Positions 37,661 to 47,745 of a stretch of 64,000 nt of DNA are shown one piece after another; position 1 is the stretch's first letter; every line of letters begins with the position of its first letter. The stretch lies in assembly GCA_004794785.1 (NCBI GenBank), contig SJOL01007058.1, forward strand, positions 16,345 to 80,344. The letters run 5' to 3'. The stretch is from Opisthorchis felineus. Taxonomy: Eukaryota; Platyhelminthes; Trematoda; Opisthorchiida; Opisthorchiidae. The position numbers and the translations under genes were made by a program. The notes beneath the pieces were generated by a model, which saw only the letters and a list, made by a program, of their open reading frames with translations, was not told the DNA's origin and made no database searches.

Positions 37661-38984
37661 CGCTGGAATTATTACGAACGACATATGTGCATGCAATAAA
37701 ATGCAGGTTCATCGATTCGCGGGATTATCTTCCAGTTGAGTGTGGCCGTAAATGTTAATTCGTCAAGAGAAGTACACAAATGGTACAAGACAAAGCTTGG
37801 TCAGCTCCGGGGTGCCAGTGTCCTATGCGCCTCAGACGCATAGAGAACGTAGACGACACGGGCAAAGCAGTATGCAAAACATATCACCATCTGTGGTTTT
37901 CTCTGAATTCTGAGCAATACGCTTTACTGGAAAGGTAAACCACTTTTCCAATTTAAAAAGTCAGGACTTTAGATACTTAGCTGTCAGTCCTTCATCTTCA
38001 TTTGACCGACCGCAATAGTGGCGATGATTTGCTCCTGTAACAAACCACACAGTATGTGAAAAGAGCAGCACTGTTAAATATCCAGGAACAACCGAGTTTT
38101 CGAGCTGGATGGGCGAATATGCAAATTGGAATTCAAACCAGAGAAGCGATGCATGGGCTTACAAAAACCTGGATAGAAATCCATATGGTGAGTTCAAACA
38201 CAGAAATGCATACTTTGCAATCTTTCTTAAGACCTACAGGAAGTATGCTACATAAGTAAGCATGAACGTTTCGTAACACCAATCGTTGCAGAACAAATTA
38301 GTTCGGTCTACTCCCTAACATACGTCCCTTCCGATCAAGCGGCTAAGCATAGGGTTTTGTACACTAAACCCAACAGACCGGCTGAATATTCGTTCACTAA
38401 AATCGTCACACTTCAACTTTGAGCCAAAACTGAAACACTTATAAAATGGGAGATGTGTCCAAAAAACTTTAGGTTTTGTTTGAATTGTGGGCATTCGCGT
38501 TGCGCCCGCTATAAAACGGAATTCATAGTCAGTGGGCTTCAGAAAAAAATACCTGCTACGGCCGAGGCGGCGTGCATGCTTTCGCCCAGAAATAAGCACA
38601 ATTGTTTGTTTCTCATCGGAAGAATGACAGCAGGGATCACTTACATAATTTGGCTTTTTGTGAAATATGGCATTAGCAAACGACACATGTACATGCCTTA
38701 GAGCTAATGTAACTTAAAATACATAGCTTTCATAACGCAAATATGGGATATTACCACCAGATAGCTAGGTGTATTCAATTATTGATCACATCTGTCGTAC
38801 TATATCTGACATATCCCGTACAGTATGCGCACCTAATCTGTTGGCACAAATATCCATACAACTTGCTAATACGCAAGTACGTCCGCGCCCAGACAAACGC
38901 TTGCTATGTAAACCTATGCGTGTGTGGATACTACAATGGATCACTCAATCTACATACAGGCAGTCTTGTACGTAGAACCAGAGG
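37661..38984. other. Unassigned DNA
   Basis: Contains a 123-codon minus-strand frame (38,315-38,686) with no recognised motif, and a short perfect hairpin CTATGCG/CGCATAG around 37,821-37,841. Nothing can be assigned. Confidence 0.4.
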
Positions 38985-39030
38985 CGTGTAGATATATATG
39001 TAGATAGATGAACACAGGCAGATGTAGGTG
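38985..39030 (+). repeat. Decayed GATA/CAGA tract
   Basis: GTAGATATATATGTAGATAG followed by AGGCAGATGTAGG: imperfect four-base repeats with the GATA strand on top. Confidence 0.6.
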
Positions 39031-39273
39031 GACATCAGGTTCCATCAGGTTCACCAAGCTCTTGAGGTGTAAGCCACGTGAAATATAACTTCACAACGGG
39101 TGGTTTCATGTTTGAGTTGTATGACCGAATGGGGGTCTTCCATCCGTCCTTCGTGGACAAACGGTATGTCGGTTGACACAGGCAACAGAATGGACCCAGG
39201 CTGGATCTTAATAAACAATAAAATGTGGCCCGGGGAGCGTCGCAGATCTCAGGCCAACGGCCTGGAAAATTGA

Positions 39274-39529
39274 TCAATTTTCAGGTAGGAACTTTAATTT
39301 TATTGCTTCTAACTCTGTGTTGAGGCCAAACTCTTCTGCAAACTGGGCCTCAAAACAGGCGCCACAGAAACTAGAGGCTTGGTTGGCGATACTTGGTGTT
39401 ATTATAAAAGAGCAATTGTCACAAAATCCCGTTGTTGCTAAATTCCTCAACTTATTTGCCCCACCAAACTTTCTTGCTTCTGCTCGTGGCATTTTGGTTT
39501 GCCCTATTCCACAAATAGCGCGGTAATTT
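39274..39529 (-). CDS. Possible exon or short ORF with four paired cysteines
   Basis: The open frame has an upstream stop at about 39,554 and an ATG at 39,492. From the ATG it encodes 72 residues, rich in Ala, Asn, Glu and Lys, and ends with TGA at 39,274. Two Cys-x2-Cys pairs, CDNC and CGAC, are 17 residues apart, and another Cys lies upstream of the ATG (YRAICGIGQ). The spacing is that of a C4 zinc ribbon. I do not recognise the family. The composition looks more protein-like than most short frames here, and the region lies outside any repeat I could find. It may be one exon of a spliced gene, a transposon-derived zinc knuckle or a chance frame. Low certainty. Confidence 0.25.
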
Positions 39530-39559
39530 TTATTTAATGGTGATCAGTCGCAAAGGACG

Positions 39560-40137
39560 AGAAAACGTCGTCAGGAAAGAGAAAATTATCTAAGCTTTCC
39601 GTAAACGAACTCTTCACTGTCTTGTTCAACCGATAGACGGAGACATGCCAACATTCATATAGGCAGGAAAAACGATTAAACGCATTCCCAAGCGCAGTAC
39701 GCAAACAGCGGATAGTGTAAATGAATCCAGCCAAATGGAATATGCTCGAGTTGGCGTGATCGTGGTATCAGATGTTCCAAATAATTTGGGCAGCACACAA
39801 CGCAAACATTCATAAGATTGACTGGAATTGCACGATCAGTGCATTTCACGCGGATGGGCGCAAACCGTAGACACCTCAACATGGAGTAGGCTATTGGTTG
39901 GGCGTAGGTTAATCGTGTCTCACAGCTGAGAATTATTCGCCCCCAAACTAACACGACCAATGAAGAAATCAGTGATTCAATTTTGATGAATAGGATACAA
40001 GCACAAATTGACACATAATTAAGGATGTTGCCTCGTAGCCAGTGAGACACTCGGAAAAAGACGGAGATACACAAATCCCTGTGAATTTATGTGCTCGGTC
40101 AAATAAAGTTTAGCGGAAGTGACTGAGGAAAATAGGC
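39560..40137. other. Unassigned DNA
   Basis: No feature recognised. Confidence 0.4.
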
Positions 40138-40208
40138 GGATATGTAGATGTTTGAAGGAGCGAAATATGTATAGATAGAGGGGCAGATACGCGGATAGAT
40201 AGGTAGGT
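40138..40208 (+). repeat. Decayed GATA tract
   Basis: GTATAGATAGAGGGGCAGAT and CGGATAGATAGGTAGGTGCG: imperfect GATA repeats, GATA strand on top. Confidence 0.75.
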
Positions 40209-40599
40209 GCGTTGGCTTTGGTCCAGACTACTGTGCATGTGTGAGTTGTAAACTTTCTGGAAGGGCACGTGATAAGAATGTAGTTTAGAATTTCGCTTCC
40301 CATTTGGATTCCCGGTTACGACAGAATTTACCATAAAACTCAACGCAGTTCATTTTAGCGCACCAAATTACCCCTCAACACTACCCTGAAAAGCCACTTA
40401 TGACTTCAAACTCGTTCTACTTTTTTCTTGATCTGATCTTAAGAGCTGCTTCTGGTAGACGCTTTGCCGTCTTATCGTACATCCCCATGCATAAGTGTTC
40501 ATCCTCCAGGACGCGCAAATGAATGGAATGTAATTTGGCCATTCGTTTTCAATTCAGATGATTGATTACAATAGTACTGACAACAACTGACTACAATTT

Positions 40600-41010
40600 T
40601 TGAATCAGCAAAACCATAGCGGACACGATACAGGAGGTAACTTTTCGTCCTCCCAGCGACATGGTGCAAACTATAACCAATGTCCTGTACAGTCTTGTAC
40701 AGGACCTGTGTAGCCTAACTGGTCTTCACATATGTCCAGAACACCTTTGCGGTTACGAGTTCCAAAACGTTATTGGAAACAAATGCATGTCATACGTTCT
40801 TTGTTATTTGTTATGTATCAGGCAAATTTATTAGTGTGTGTTTCGGGGAAGAACTGACGACAGCACTCTGTTTGGTAGAAATTATTGTAATGTCAGATTG
40901 GGTGTACATTGGTTCCACTCATATCCGTCGTGTCTATTTGGCGGAATATGTGAGCTGAATGACCTATAACCAAATGAGACGCAAGATTGCCGATCAAACC
41001 CGCAAAATAT
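40600..41010 (+). repeat. Repeat R2, copy I, left arm
   Basis: Aligns with 45,215-45,700. Landmarks are CGACATGGTGCAAACTAT (40,659), TAGCCTAACTGGTC (40,711), TCACATATGTCCA (40,725), GACAGCACTCTGT (40,859) and GGCGGAATATGTGAG. It contains a perfect 8-bp hairpin, TCCTGTAC/GTACAGGA (40,683-40,704). The copies share about four bases in five by eye. Nothing coding is recognised. Confidence 0.85.
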
Positions 41011-41734
41011 ATTTGTGGAACATCTTTCAACATGGCCAAATGATTCATTTGGAAGGAAAGCAGGCGAATACTACCCTAATATTCCTTCATGGGACGAAAC
41101 ATGTGGTCGGCAGCATCACTCAGGTGACCAGGAGGCTAAGTCTGCCCGAAAATCGCAACCGTACGCCTGAACGAATTAGCCCATTCCTATATAGATGGGC
41201 AGATATATAGAAGAATGAATGTAGGTTTGCCTTATTTCGTTGACCTTTAATCTCGCAGTATTTGCCATATATCAATACCCACACTCATATTATCCCATCA
41301 TACATTTTAGAAGGTGAGTGACAATTTTTACTTGGAGCGTGTGCGTGGATTTCTAAAAAAGAATGAATCTGGTGTGAGTGCGTAGTATGTGCCACATCTT
41401 CCTCAGAATCGGTGGATCAAGTGAAATTTGGCCTTCATCGCGCTAACCTTGCGTGGTTCACACTTCTGATAGTCACAAAGCCAACTTGCAGCCCGCGGAA
41501 TTCTCGGAATATATAAGAGGATCACCATGCCCTTCTGCATTCCACACCCCAAAAATACAACCTAATCCAGTTTGCTGAGGAGCAGCACGCTTGGTTTTGA
41601 GTAGAGTCCACATGTCACATATCATCGTTCAGGTATTCAGGCGGTGTCAAATCACATCAGCCGAATAGCTTCATTCATTCATTCATTCTGCTGAATAGTG
41701 CACCGTATCTAATTATATCAAGCGCCGTGAGTAT
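41011..41734. other. Spacer of repeat R2 copy I
   Basis: About 0.7 kb that occupies the place taken in copy II by 1.75 kb with the MULE transposase. No transposase motif is visible. It contains (TCAT/ATTC)n at 41,671-41,688 and a TATATAAG motif near 41,510 without a recognisable gene behind it. Confidence 0.5.
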
Positions 41735-41960
41735 CACCTGATGCAGTGTTAGTTTTGGGTCATATATGGTTTGAGAGAAGCAAGCGGTAATTATCCCATT
41801 CCGTTACCAATTTCTCTACTTACTGCTGTAAATGTTACATCCCACTGTCAGTATTGCACGATATACTGTGCACCCACGCGTTCTAACACTCAATGAGGGA
41901 AGGGGCAGGTAAATTTGGTAAATAGCTCTGAATCCTCATCTACCCGCGAATGGCTCTAAT
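41735..41960 (+). repeat. Repeat R2, copy I, right arm
   Basis: Aligns with 47,460-47,660. Landmarks are TGTAAATGTTACATCCCA (41,827), GTCAGTATTGCA and AATCCTCATCTAC (41,930). Same orientation as copy II. Confidence 0.85.
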
Positions 41961-42451
41961 ACGACCATTGATGGACATTTGAAACAACTATCAAACTAGG
42001 AAATTTTGCCTGCACCTCCAGAAGCACCATTGGACTGAAGAAATCTATTCATTGCGAAGCGTCAACTATGAGTTACCTTCGTTTCATTCTAAATCTATGT
42101 GAGCTGGCTAATTTTTCTGTAGATGGCGACGAACATTGCATCGCATGCGGTCCCGCCGTTTCACTCCATATATATGTGCATATATATATACAAATATGCA
42201 TAGTAAATTCTCAAGGCGGATTTGGTCGGACAAGTATAATTATTATTTTCAAACCTATATTTAATATGCATTATCAGATTTACGGTCATTCGCCGGAGTA
42301 AAAGTTACTCATAGTAATTTCCTACTCAAGCAATTGGGAGCGAGTAGATTGAGAATGAGAATAATTCAAATTGTTCCATTTGCTCTGCACACTGTTCAAA
42401 GGATTTCTACAAAGAATCGGCCATCATTCGTGCCAGTCCGAGTTTGACGAA
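41961..42451. other. Unassigned DNA with short AT-rich tract
   Basis: Imperfect (AT)n and GCATAT repeats at about 42,166-42,200. Nothing else was recognised. Confidence 0.45.
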
Positions 42452-42553
42452 ATGAACATGACCAAGCTCTACGCCTTAACATTTGCCGTAGTGTTGCAAT
42501 TTCTAATCAGATTGAACGATTCCGTTTTGTGCGTCTGTTGTGTTGACCTATAG
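42452..42553 (+). CDS. Short ORF with signal-peptide-like sequence
   Basis: The ATG at 42,452 starts a 33-codon frame. Its N-terminus MTKLYALTFAVVLQFLIRL (from the second Met) is a typical hydrophobic signal-peptide core, ending in a Cys-rich CVCC before the stop. A secreted-protein first exon with a donor inside (for example at GTGCGT near 42,528) is possible. No downstream exon was recognised, and such short hydrophobic frames also arise by chance. Low certainty. Confidence 0.2.
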   Translation: MNMTKLYALTFAVVLQFLIRLNDSVLCVCCVDL

Positions 42554-43366
42554 CGCTGTTGATAACTGAAGCACGTTTGAGCCAGCCTTGGCTTCCGCAG
42601 AGGTCCGAATGTTGCGGCCTGTAACTGAATAGAGTGAGAGTGCTCCGCTGGGTAGCACGTCCTCTGATATTTGAGTCTAGTGCAGCTGAAAACCTATCGT
42701 ATCTGCTACGCTTCTCATACGTAATTCGGTGTACAAGCGGTCCGGTTGGAGAACTCATATTGTTGATTTATTTATAATTATTTCCCGGCCATGAAATAGA
42801 CTTACTATGCTTTTTCAAGCAATTGTGCAGGGCGTTTTGTGGGGTTATTCGGCAAATCAGAAAACAGAATGTGGAGCAGCTAAATATTCGCTGGGTGTAA
42901 TCACTTGAATAAAGATCCGCTGTACTGAGAAATTTTAATGTGCAAACACTAGTTGCTCTTGTACTAAACTAAAATCGCTCATCAGGTGCATCAGTTAAAT
43001 ACTCATGTTTCTACCATCGCAACGGATGTCGTTACATTTAGCTTGGTTTGAATGTGCACTTTAATAGTCGGGTTTCCCAGTGTTCCATAACAATCAATTC
43101 ATCTCGGCTGCGGAAATCTTGCTTTTGCCACCCTGAGAGACCAACTGAATTAACCCATCCGTTTGGTTCAAAAGAGCCCACACACAGACCCGCAGTAAGA
43201 CTGAATCTGGAAATTTGTCCTGATGCACTGGGTAGGAAATGGGCAAACAATAATTTTCACTATATAATTAGAGATACTTGCAAGCATCTGCATAGCGAGC
43301 GCCGAGTGGAATTCGCCGGAAACAAAGTTTGTAGGCTGACTACAACCACAAAAGTAGAATGGCAAA
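42554..43366. other. Unassigned DNA
   Basis: A 110-codon plus-strand frame (43,048-43,380) has no recognised motif. Its opposite strand is also largely open, so I do not call it. Confidence 0.4.
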
Positions 43367-43560
43367 TACTGCCAAAATGATACGCTGGGTCATATGGCGT
43401 TTTACTATTCAGCCTATTCTGTGTTTCCTCGCTCTTTCTCACACATTCAAGAAAGAGGTGAGTATATAATTCAAACTTCTGTGTATTCCAGTTGTCCAGC
43501 AGTAACATGTTTAACATGATGAGAGAAACAAATGTAAAACAACTGGGAAACTACTATGAA
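43367..43560 (+). repeat. Repeat R3, first copy, with exon-like start and splice donor
   Basis: Aligns with 44,265-44,460. It contains an ATG at 43,394 in the context CATATGGCGTTTTAC and runs to AAAGAG at 43,457, followed by GTGAGT, a perfect donor consensus. Between ATG and donor there are 64 bases. The second copy has 66, so this copy is out of frame relative to its partner. After the donor both copies continue to align for about 100 bases. This suggests duplication of a first exon and the start of its intron, with decay here. Confidence 0.5.
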
Positions 43561-43779
43561 GCTAATGTTAAACAATTAGGAATAGCCGGAATTTCCACAC
43601 CTTGTAAATTCTTCTGAGGCTTGCCCTGAACGAGCTCTCTTGTATCAGCGTAGAAGTGACTAGTGCAAACACACTGTAGGTTGATATATGTATCCCGTCG
43701 TGTACCAAACTACTACATTCTGGGTACTAGTCTGGCAACATAGTTCCAGTGGATCGTTAGTAATATTACATAATTAAAC

Positions 43780-43990
43780 TCAGATAGACAGAGATATGAA
43801 TGGATAGATACTTATGAATTGGCAGATAGATAATGATCAAGTGTTTTATATTTGGCCAGAATCATAATCATATATGACGACCGATAGATCAACAGGCTGA
43901 ATAATTTGTAGACGCACAAGTTTGCGGACTGACAGACAGCCAGACACGCAGATAATAATTGGCTTAATAGATAAATGGATGAGCGGAATG
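43780..43990 (+). repeat. Decayed GATA/CAGA tract
   Basis: Repeated GATAGACAGAG, GGATAGATAC, GGCAGATAGATAA and TGACAGACAGCCAGACACG units with interruptions. GATA strand on top. Confidence 0.8.
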
Positions 43991-44264
43991 TTATATTCCC
44001 ACATGCATACGATTTCCGTAGATTAAGTGGGACGAATTTACGGAAAGATAGAAGCTCATTCTGAAACGTTTGTAATTCCGTTTCCGGTGGAAAACAAGTT
44101 CGATTTATCACTGAATGCTAGATTACTTTCGCTCAAGCGCATTTTCACGCACATGAAATGAACAGCATCTCACTCATTTTATCCCAGTTGATTTTGTCTA
44201 ATTTACCCTGGCATTTGTTTGTGTTGCACTTGCTGCTGTGTTCAAAATAGTCTCGTTTAATTTA

Positions 44265-44460
44265 CTGCCTCAAGTATTCTGGGTTACATGGCGTTTTCAA
44301 TATCCCACCTATTCTGCGTTTTCCCCGCGGTTTCCCACACATCCCAGAAAGAGGTATGTGTCCAATTCAAACTTTTTCGTATTTCAATTGCTCAGCTATA
44401 ATATGTCTAACTTTATGAATGAAAGAGCCGTAAACCTCCTTTTAAACAGCTAGAAATCGC
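44265..44460 (+). repeat. Repeat R3, second copy, 22-codon exon-like frame and donor
   Basis: The ATG at 44,288 begins MAFSISHLFCVFPAVSHTSQ, then KE, up to CAGAAAGAG at 44,353, followed by GTATGT, a good splice donor. The peptide has a hydrophobic middle and a small-residue stretch, as in a short signal peptide. The exon would end in phase 0. It is the intact partner of the copy at 43.39 kb, about 0.9 kb upstream in the same orientation. Tandem first exons of secreted proteins are common in parasitic flatworms, but no following exon could be identified, so the coding role is inference. Confidence 0.4.
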
Positions 44461-45214
44461 ATGCATCTTTGTAGGCGTTGACGGCCTGGCGACATTTCGT
44501 TAAAGGCAAAGCGCCAAAACCTGGCACGTCTTCGTTTTTTCTGCGGTCATTTTGCAAACACCGCTTTAGAATTGGTTGCAAAATAAATTTGGTTGCTTCA
44601 GAAATATCGCTCCAATGAATGAATGAATGGGGAAACAACCGGGCATACTGAACGCTCGCAGGTTCCATGTGGTTTCACATTAGCGATGTTGTACATTTGT
44701 GGTGTGTGCATTCTTGCAAAATTCCGTGGTCATTCTGCACAGCCAAAGATAAAATGTTCCTTACTATTTCGATGTTGGAATTTGACTTGATTGCGAATAT
44801 GGACCGTGTAGGGCAGTGAATAGTTTGTCTCAAAGAGCAATCTACTACATGCGTCTCACTGAATGGCCATTATATTGGCCTATAAAATTCCTGTGCAGAT
44901 TCTTTAGATTCGTAGCAGCCATCAGCGCGGAAATGTATGAAATGCAACACAGCCTTTCTCCTCAATTCAGCTCAAGTGAGGTATGACCGCGAATAAATGT
45001 AGCGAATAACCCTTCCAAGTCCAAAAACACGCATCAGACTAAGCACAATGTGCCCAATAATCAAAAATTCCCCACGAACAGAGCAAGCGCAGTCTCTCAC
45101 AATATGTATCAAGTTCATACCTGCCTGCTTAAAACGTTTGTAGTTATAAAGCTTCACGACAAAGTCCTGCATTCTTGTTTACGTTCAAACCCACGATGCC
45201 GATGCTTTTTAATC
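44461..45214. other. Unassigned DNA
   Basis: No gene recognised. A short (AATG)n run is at 44,614-44,629. Confidence 0.4.
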
Positions 45215-45700
45215 ACATTCACCATACTCCCTACGATACGGATTTATTTTTTTCCTCCCAACGACATGGTGCAAACTATCGCCAATGTACTGTGCAGTCA
45301 CAAGACTTTTGTACAGTCTGTGCAGCCTAACTGGTCCTCACATATGTCCAAACCACCTTTGGTTACGTTTTTCAAAACGATATTGAAACTAAACGCACAG
45401 CACAGTAACCGAGAGTGCTTATAATTAACGAATGTATTATGGTTGCCAACTAGTGTAAACCACCGAGGTTATTCGTTATTTAATGTACAGCATGCAGATA
45501 CATTACTTTGTGTGGAGAACTGATGACAGCACTCTGTCTGGTAGAAAGTATTGCAACGTCATATTGGGTGTGCATTAATTTTACTCTTATATATCGCGTT
45601 TATTTCGCGGAATATATGAGTTGAACAAACAAATGGATTCGTGCGGCGACCGAATGGGACCCCAATCCTAAGGCGCAAAATGCCCTCATTTTCAAAATCT
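45215..45700 (+). repeat. Repeat R2, copy II, left arm
   Basis: Aligns with 40,600-41,010 through the same landmarks: CGACATGGTGCAAACTAT, GCCTAACTGGTCCTCACATA and GACAGCACTCTGTCTGGTAG. The perfect hairpin of copy I is broken here by an insertion between its arms. It carries about 100 extra bases near 45,400-45,500 relative to copy I. Confidence 0.85.
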
Positions 45701-46059
45701 TTGCGAGCGGAATAGAACGTTTTGCGCCGAAATCTTGCACTTTTTTACCTGCGCTTAAACCAAAGATCGCCCTAATCTATTTTCACTGTGCCGCGATTTG
45801 TTTTAATTAATCTCCCTTCTAAATTTTTGGCACACATTCGACTTGGAACTTGCTGTGCTGTGGTTTCAGAAAGGGCCTCACATTTTTTTCTTTGAGAAAT
45901 TTGAGATTATACCATCTTTAACCTACACGGCGTTTGAGAACACGTTAAATGAGTACATGAAGAATAAATATGTGGCATTTATGCGTTCATCCATGTACAT
46001 ACACATACACAACTACCGCCGAAGGTGTCGAATATTTATGTTGAGTACACGATACCTAG
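45701..46059. other. R2 copy II spacer before transposase remnant
   Basis: About 360 bases. The first part has fragments such as WDPNPKAQNALIFKIF in one frame that might belong to the N-terminus of the transposase gene, but this could not be matched to the family. Confidence 0.35.
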
Positions 46060-47303
46060 TTGGGTTTTATTGTGGCAGCTGATATGCTTTGGTCCTGGTT
46101 AAACCTTGGGAGCCTGGACGCGTGCATGTACTGCAGTCAGAGGAAGTTGACCATAGCCACATATGCTTCCCCAGATGGCAGCAGACGCTTCCAGATGCAG
46201 CAGTTGTTGTGGAACCGCACACGAAATTCGGTTTTGGGTAAGCTTTTAAGCACACAATATCTGGCCTATAGATACATGCTCTACACCTTCCTGATCACGG
46301 ATGGCATGGGTAACGGACGTCCGGTTAGGTATGCCTTCGTGGAAAGCAAACAATTTGCTTGCATGTACAAAGTGCTTGGTTTATGAAGGGAAATGATGGG
46401 CAAGCAGTATCGAGTGCAGAATGTTGTCATGGCACAAATTTGGGCAGCGCGAGTAGTGTCCGTCTACGACGTCATGTGCTGCTCCCACATTCAAAACGCT
46501 ACCAGGAAGCACGTATGTATCATGTATCCATACATCCATGCATTTTTCATCACAGACACACTGCGAACAGCCAACACATATGCCACCGTATGGCTCGCCT
46601 GGACAATGGCGTGCAGTAGGTTTTTTTTATCATAATACTAGCACACAGATTCCGACAAGATCTGCAACTGCTGCACCGCACGCACCCACTATTTGTGTCT
46701 TGCGTTACGGCCCACGTTTTGCAAATCACCCGCAAGTGGACTGGACACGAACTATCCGGGATGGTCCAATTTAATAGTGTGACCAACAACTGTCTGTGGA
46801 ATACAAACGGCCGCCTGAAACACTGGGTTCATCACTCGGACACACTGGAGCACGCAGTCATACATAAGGTGTCCTGGCACGCCGAGTGGCTCTTGTGGGA
46901 ATGTGAGATGCATACGTCATAACAATGCGACCGACAAGAGATCCTGGAAGCTACGGCTGCATTCTGAACGTACTCTGTCGAATGACTACGTATGCACGTT
47001 CCCTCGTTTTGGGGCATTTGGGGCCGCGACACTCAAAGCTATGCTATTGTAGTGTTGGAACAAACCAGGTGGGGTCAATCTACGTTAACTAAATTGTGGT
47101 TCCTAGTGCAAACACCTAGGTGCTTCCAGACGGCTGACACCTCTGCTGTAAATGCGCATGCTCCTTCCACCAAGCGGCGTGGGTCCCTTGCACCCATTTG
47201 TTCTCTGTATTTAGGGAGCAGTCGGTTCCAAGCAGTAAGAAACATTCTGCATAGGTGTCATCTTAGATTGCTCCCCATCCATCAACGGTGGCTCCCGGAT
47301 TAA
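46060..47303 (+). pseudogene. MULE-family transposase with SWIM zinc finger, degenerate
   Basis: A cut-and-paste transposase of the MULE type (related to ZSWIM proteins), now broken over three frames. The first frame has LYTFLITDGMGNGRPVRYAF (46,272-46,331), the block after the first catalytic Asp. After one in-frame stop (46,384) it continues with EMMGKQYRVQNVVMAQIWAA and DVMCCSHIQNATRKH (to about 46,514). Another frame gives VTNNCLWNTNGRLKHWVHHS and LEHAVIHKVSWHAEWLL (46,770-46,900), the family's NNxxE-NG-LK helix region. The third frame has the SWIM motif with C-x-C and P-C-x-H intact, CACSFHQAAWVPCTHLF (47,153-47,203), followed by a stop after KKHSA. The Asp expected in VMDK reads Ala (VMAQ), and the first Asp cannot be found, so the enzyme is dead. 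The stretch is G+C-richer than its flanks. The family match is from memory. Confidence 0.82.
47153..47203 (+). other. Intact SWIM zinc-finger motif
   Basis: TGC-GCA-TGC at 47,153-47,161 and TGC-ACC-CAT at 47,189-47,197 encode the C-x-C and C-x-H pairs, nine residues apart, with Phe after the first pair and Leu-Phe after the His, as in the SWIM consensus. All four zinc ligands are kept, although the surrounding gene is broken. Confidence 0.85.
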
Positions 47304-47459
47304 AACGTAAACTGTTATTTCTGACGGATTGTCGGACGCCCGAATATAGCCCTTAAATGACGTATGAATAAATATCCAAATAGATATGTGGTTAGTTAGT
47401 AAGCTGGATATAATAACTACATAATAAATAAATATTCAATCTATAATTCAAAATGTTTC

Positions 47460-47660
47460 ATGCTGGGTATTGCCTGACACAGTGCTAGATTTGGGTCACG
47501 GATGGTCATATATGATTTCTGTTTTCTCTCCTTAATCCCGTAAATGTTACATCCCATTGTCAGTATTGCAAGACTTACTGCTCTGTTGCGCGTACTAACA
47601 CCAGATGCAGACGGGGGTAAGGAAATTTAGCAAATAGCTCCGAATCCTCATCTACTCTAC
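47460..47660 (+). repeat. Repeat R2, copy II, right arm
   Basis: Aligns with 41,735-41,960: GTAAATGTTACATCCCAT, GTCAGTATTGCAAGA and CGAATCCTCATCTACTC. Between this and the left arm there are about 1.75 kb including the transposase, against about 0.73 kb in copy I. Confidence 0.85.
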
Positions 47661-47689
47661 CCAGATAAAATGCAAAATAGATGATTTGT

Positions 47690-47745
47690 CATGTAATTAA
47701 ATAAACAGACATACAAATGGATAAGTAGATAGAGGGATAGATAGA
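47690..47745 (+). repeat. Decayed GATA/CAGA tract
   Basis: ACAGACATACAAATGGATAA and GTAGATAGAGGGATAGATAG, GATA strand on top. Confidence 0.7.

Noticed and set aside
45517..45560. CTGATGA followed by GAAA at the R2 left arm, as in a hammerhead
   Set aside because: Helix II does not form between the two boxes, and copy I has CTGACGA at the same place without compensation.
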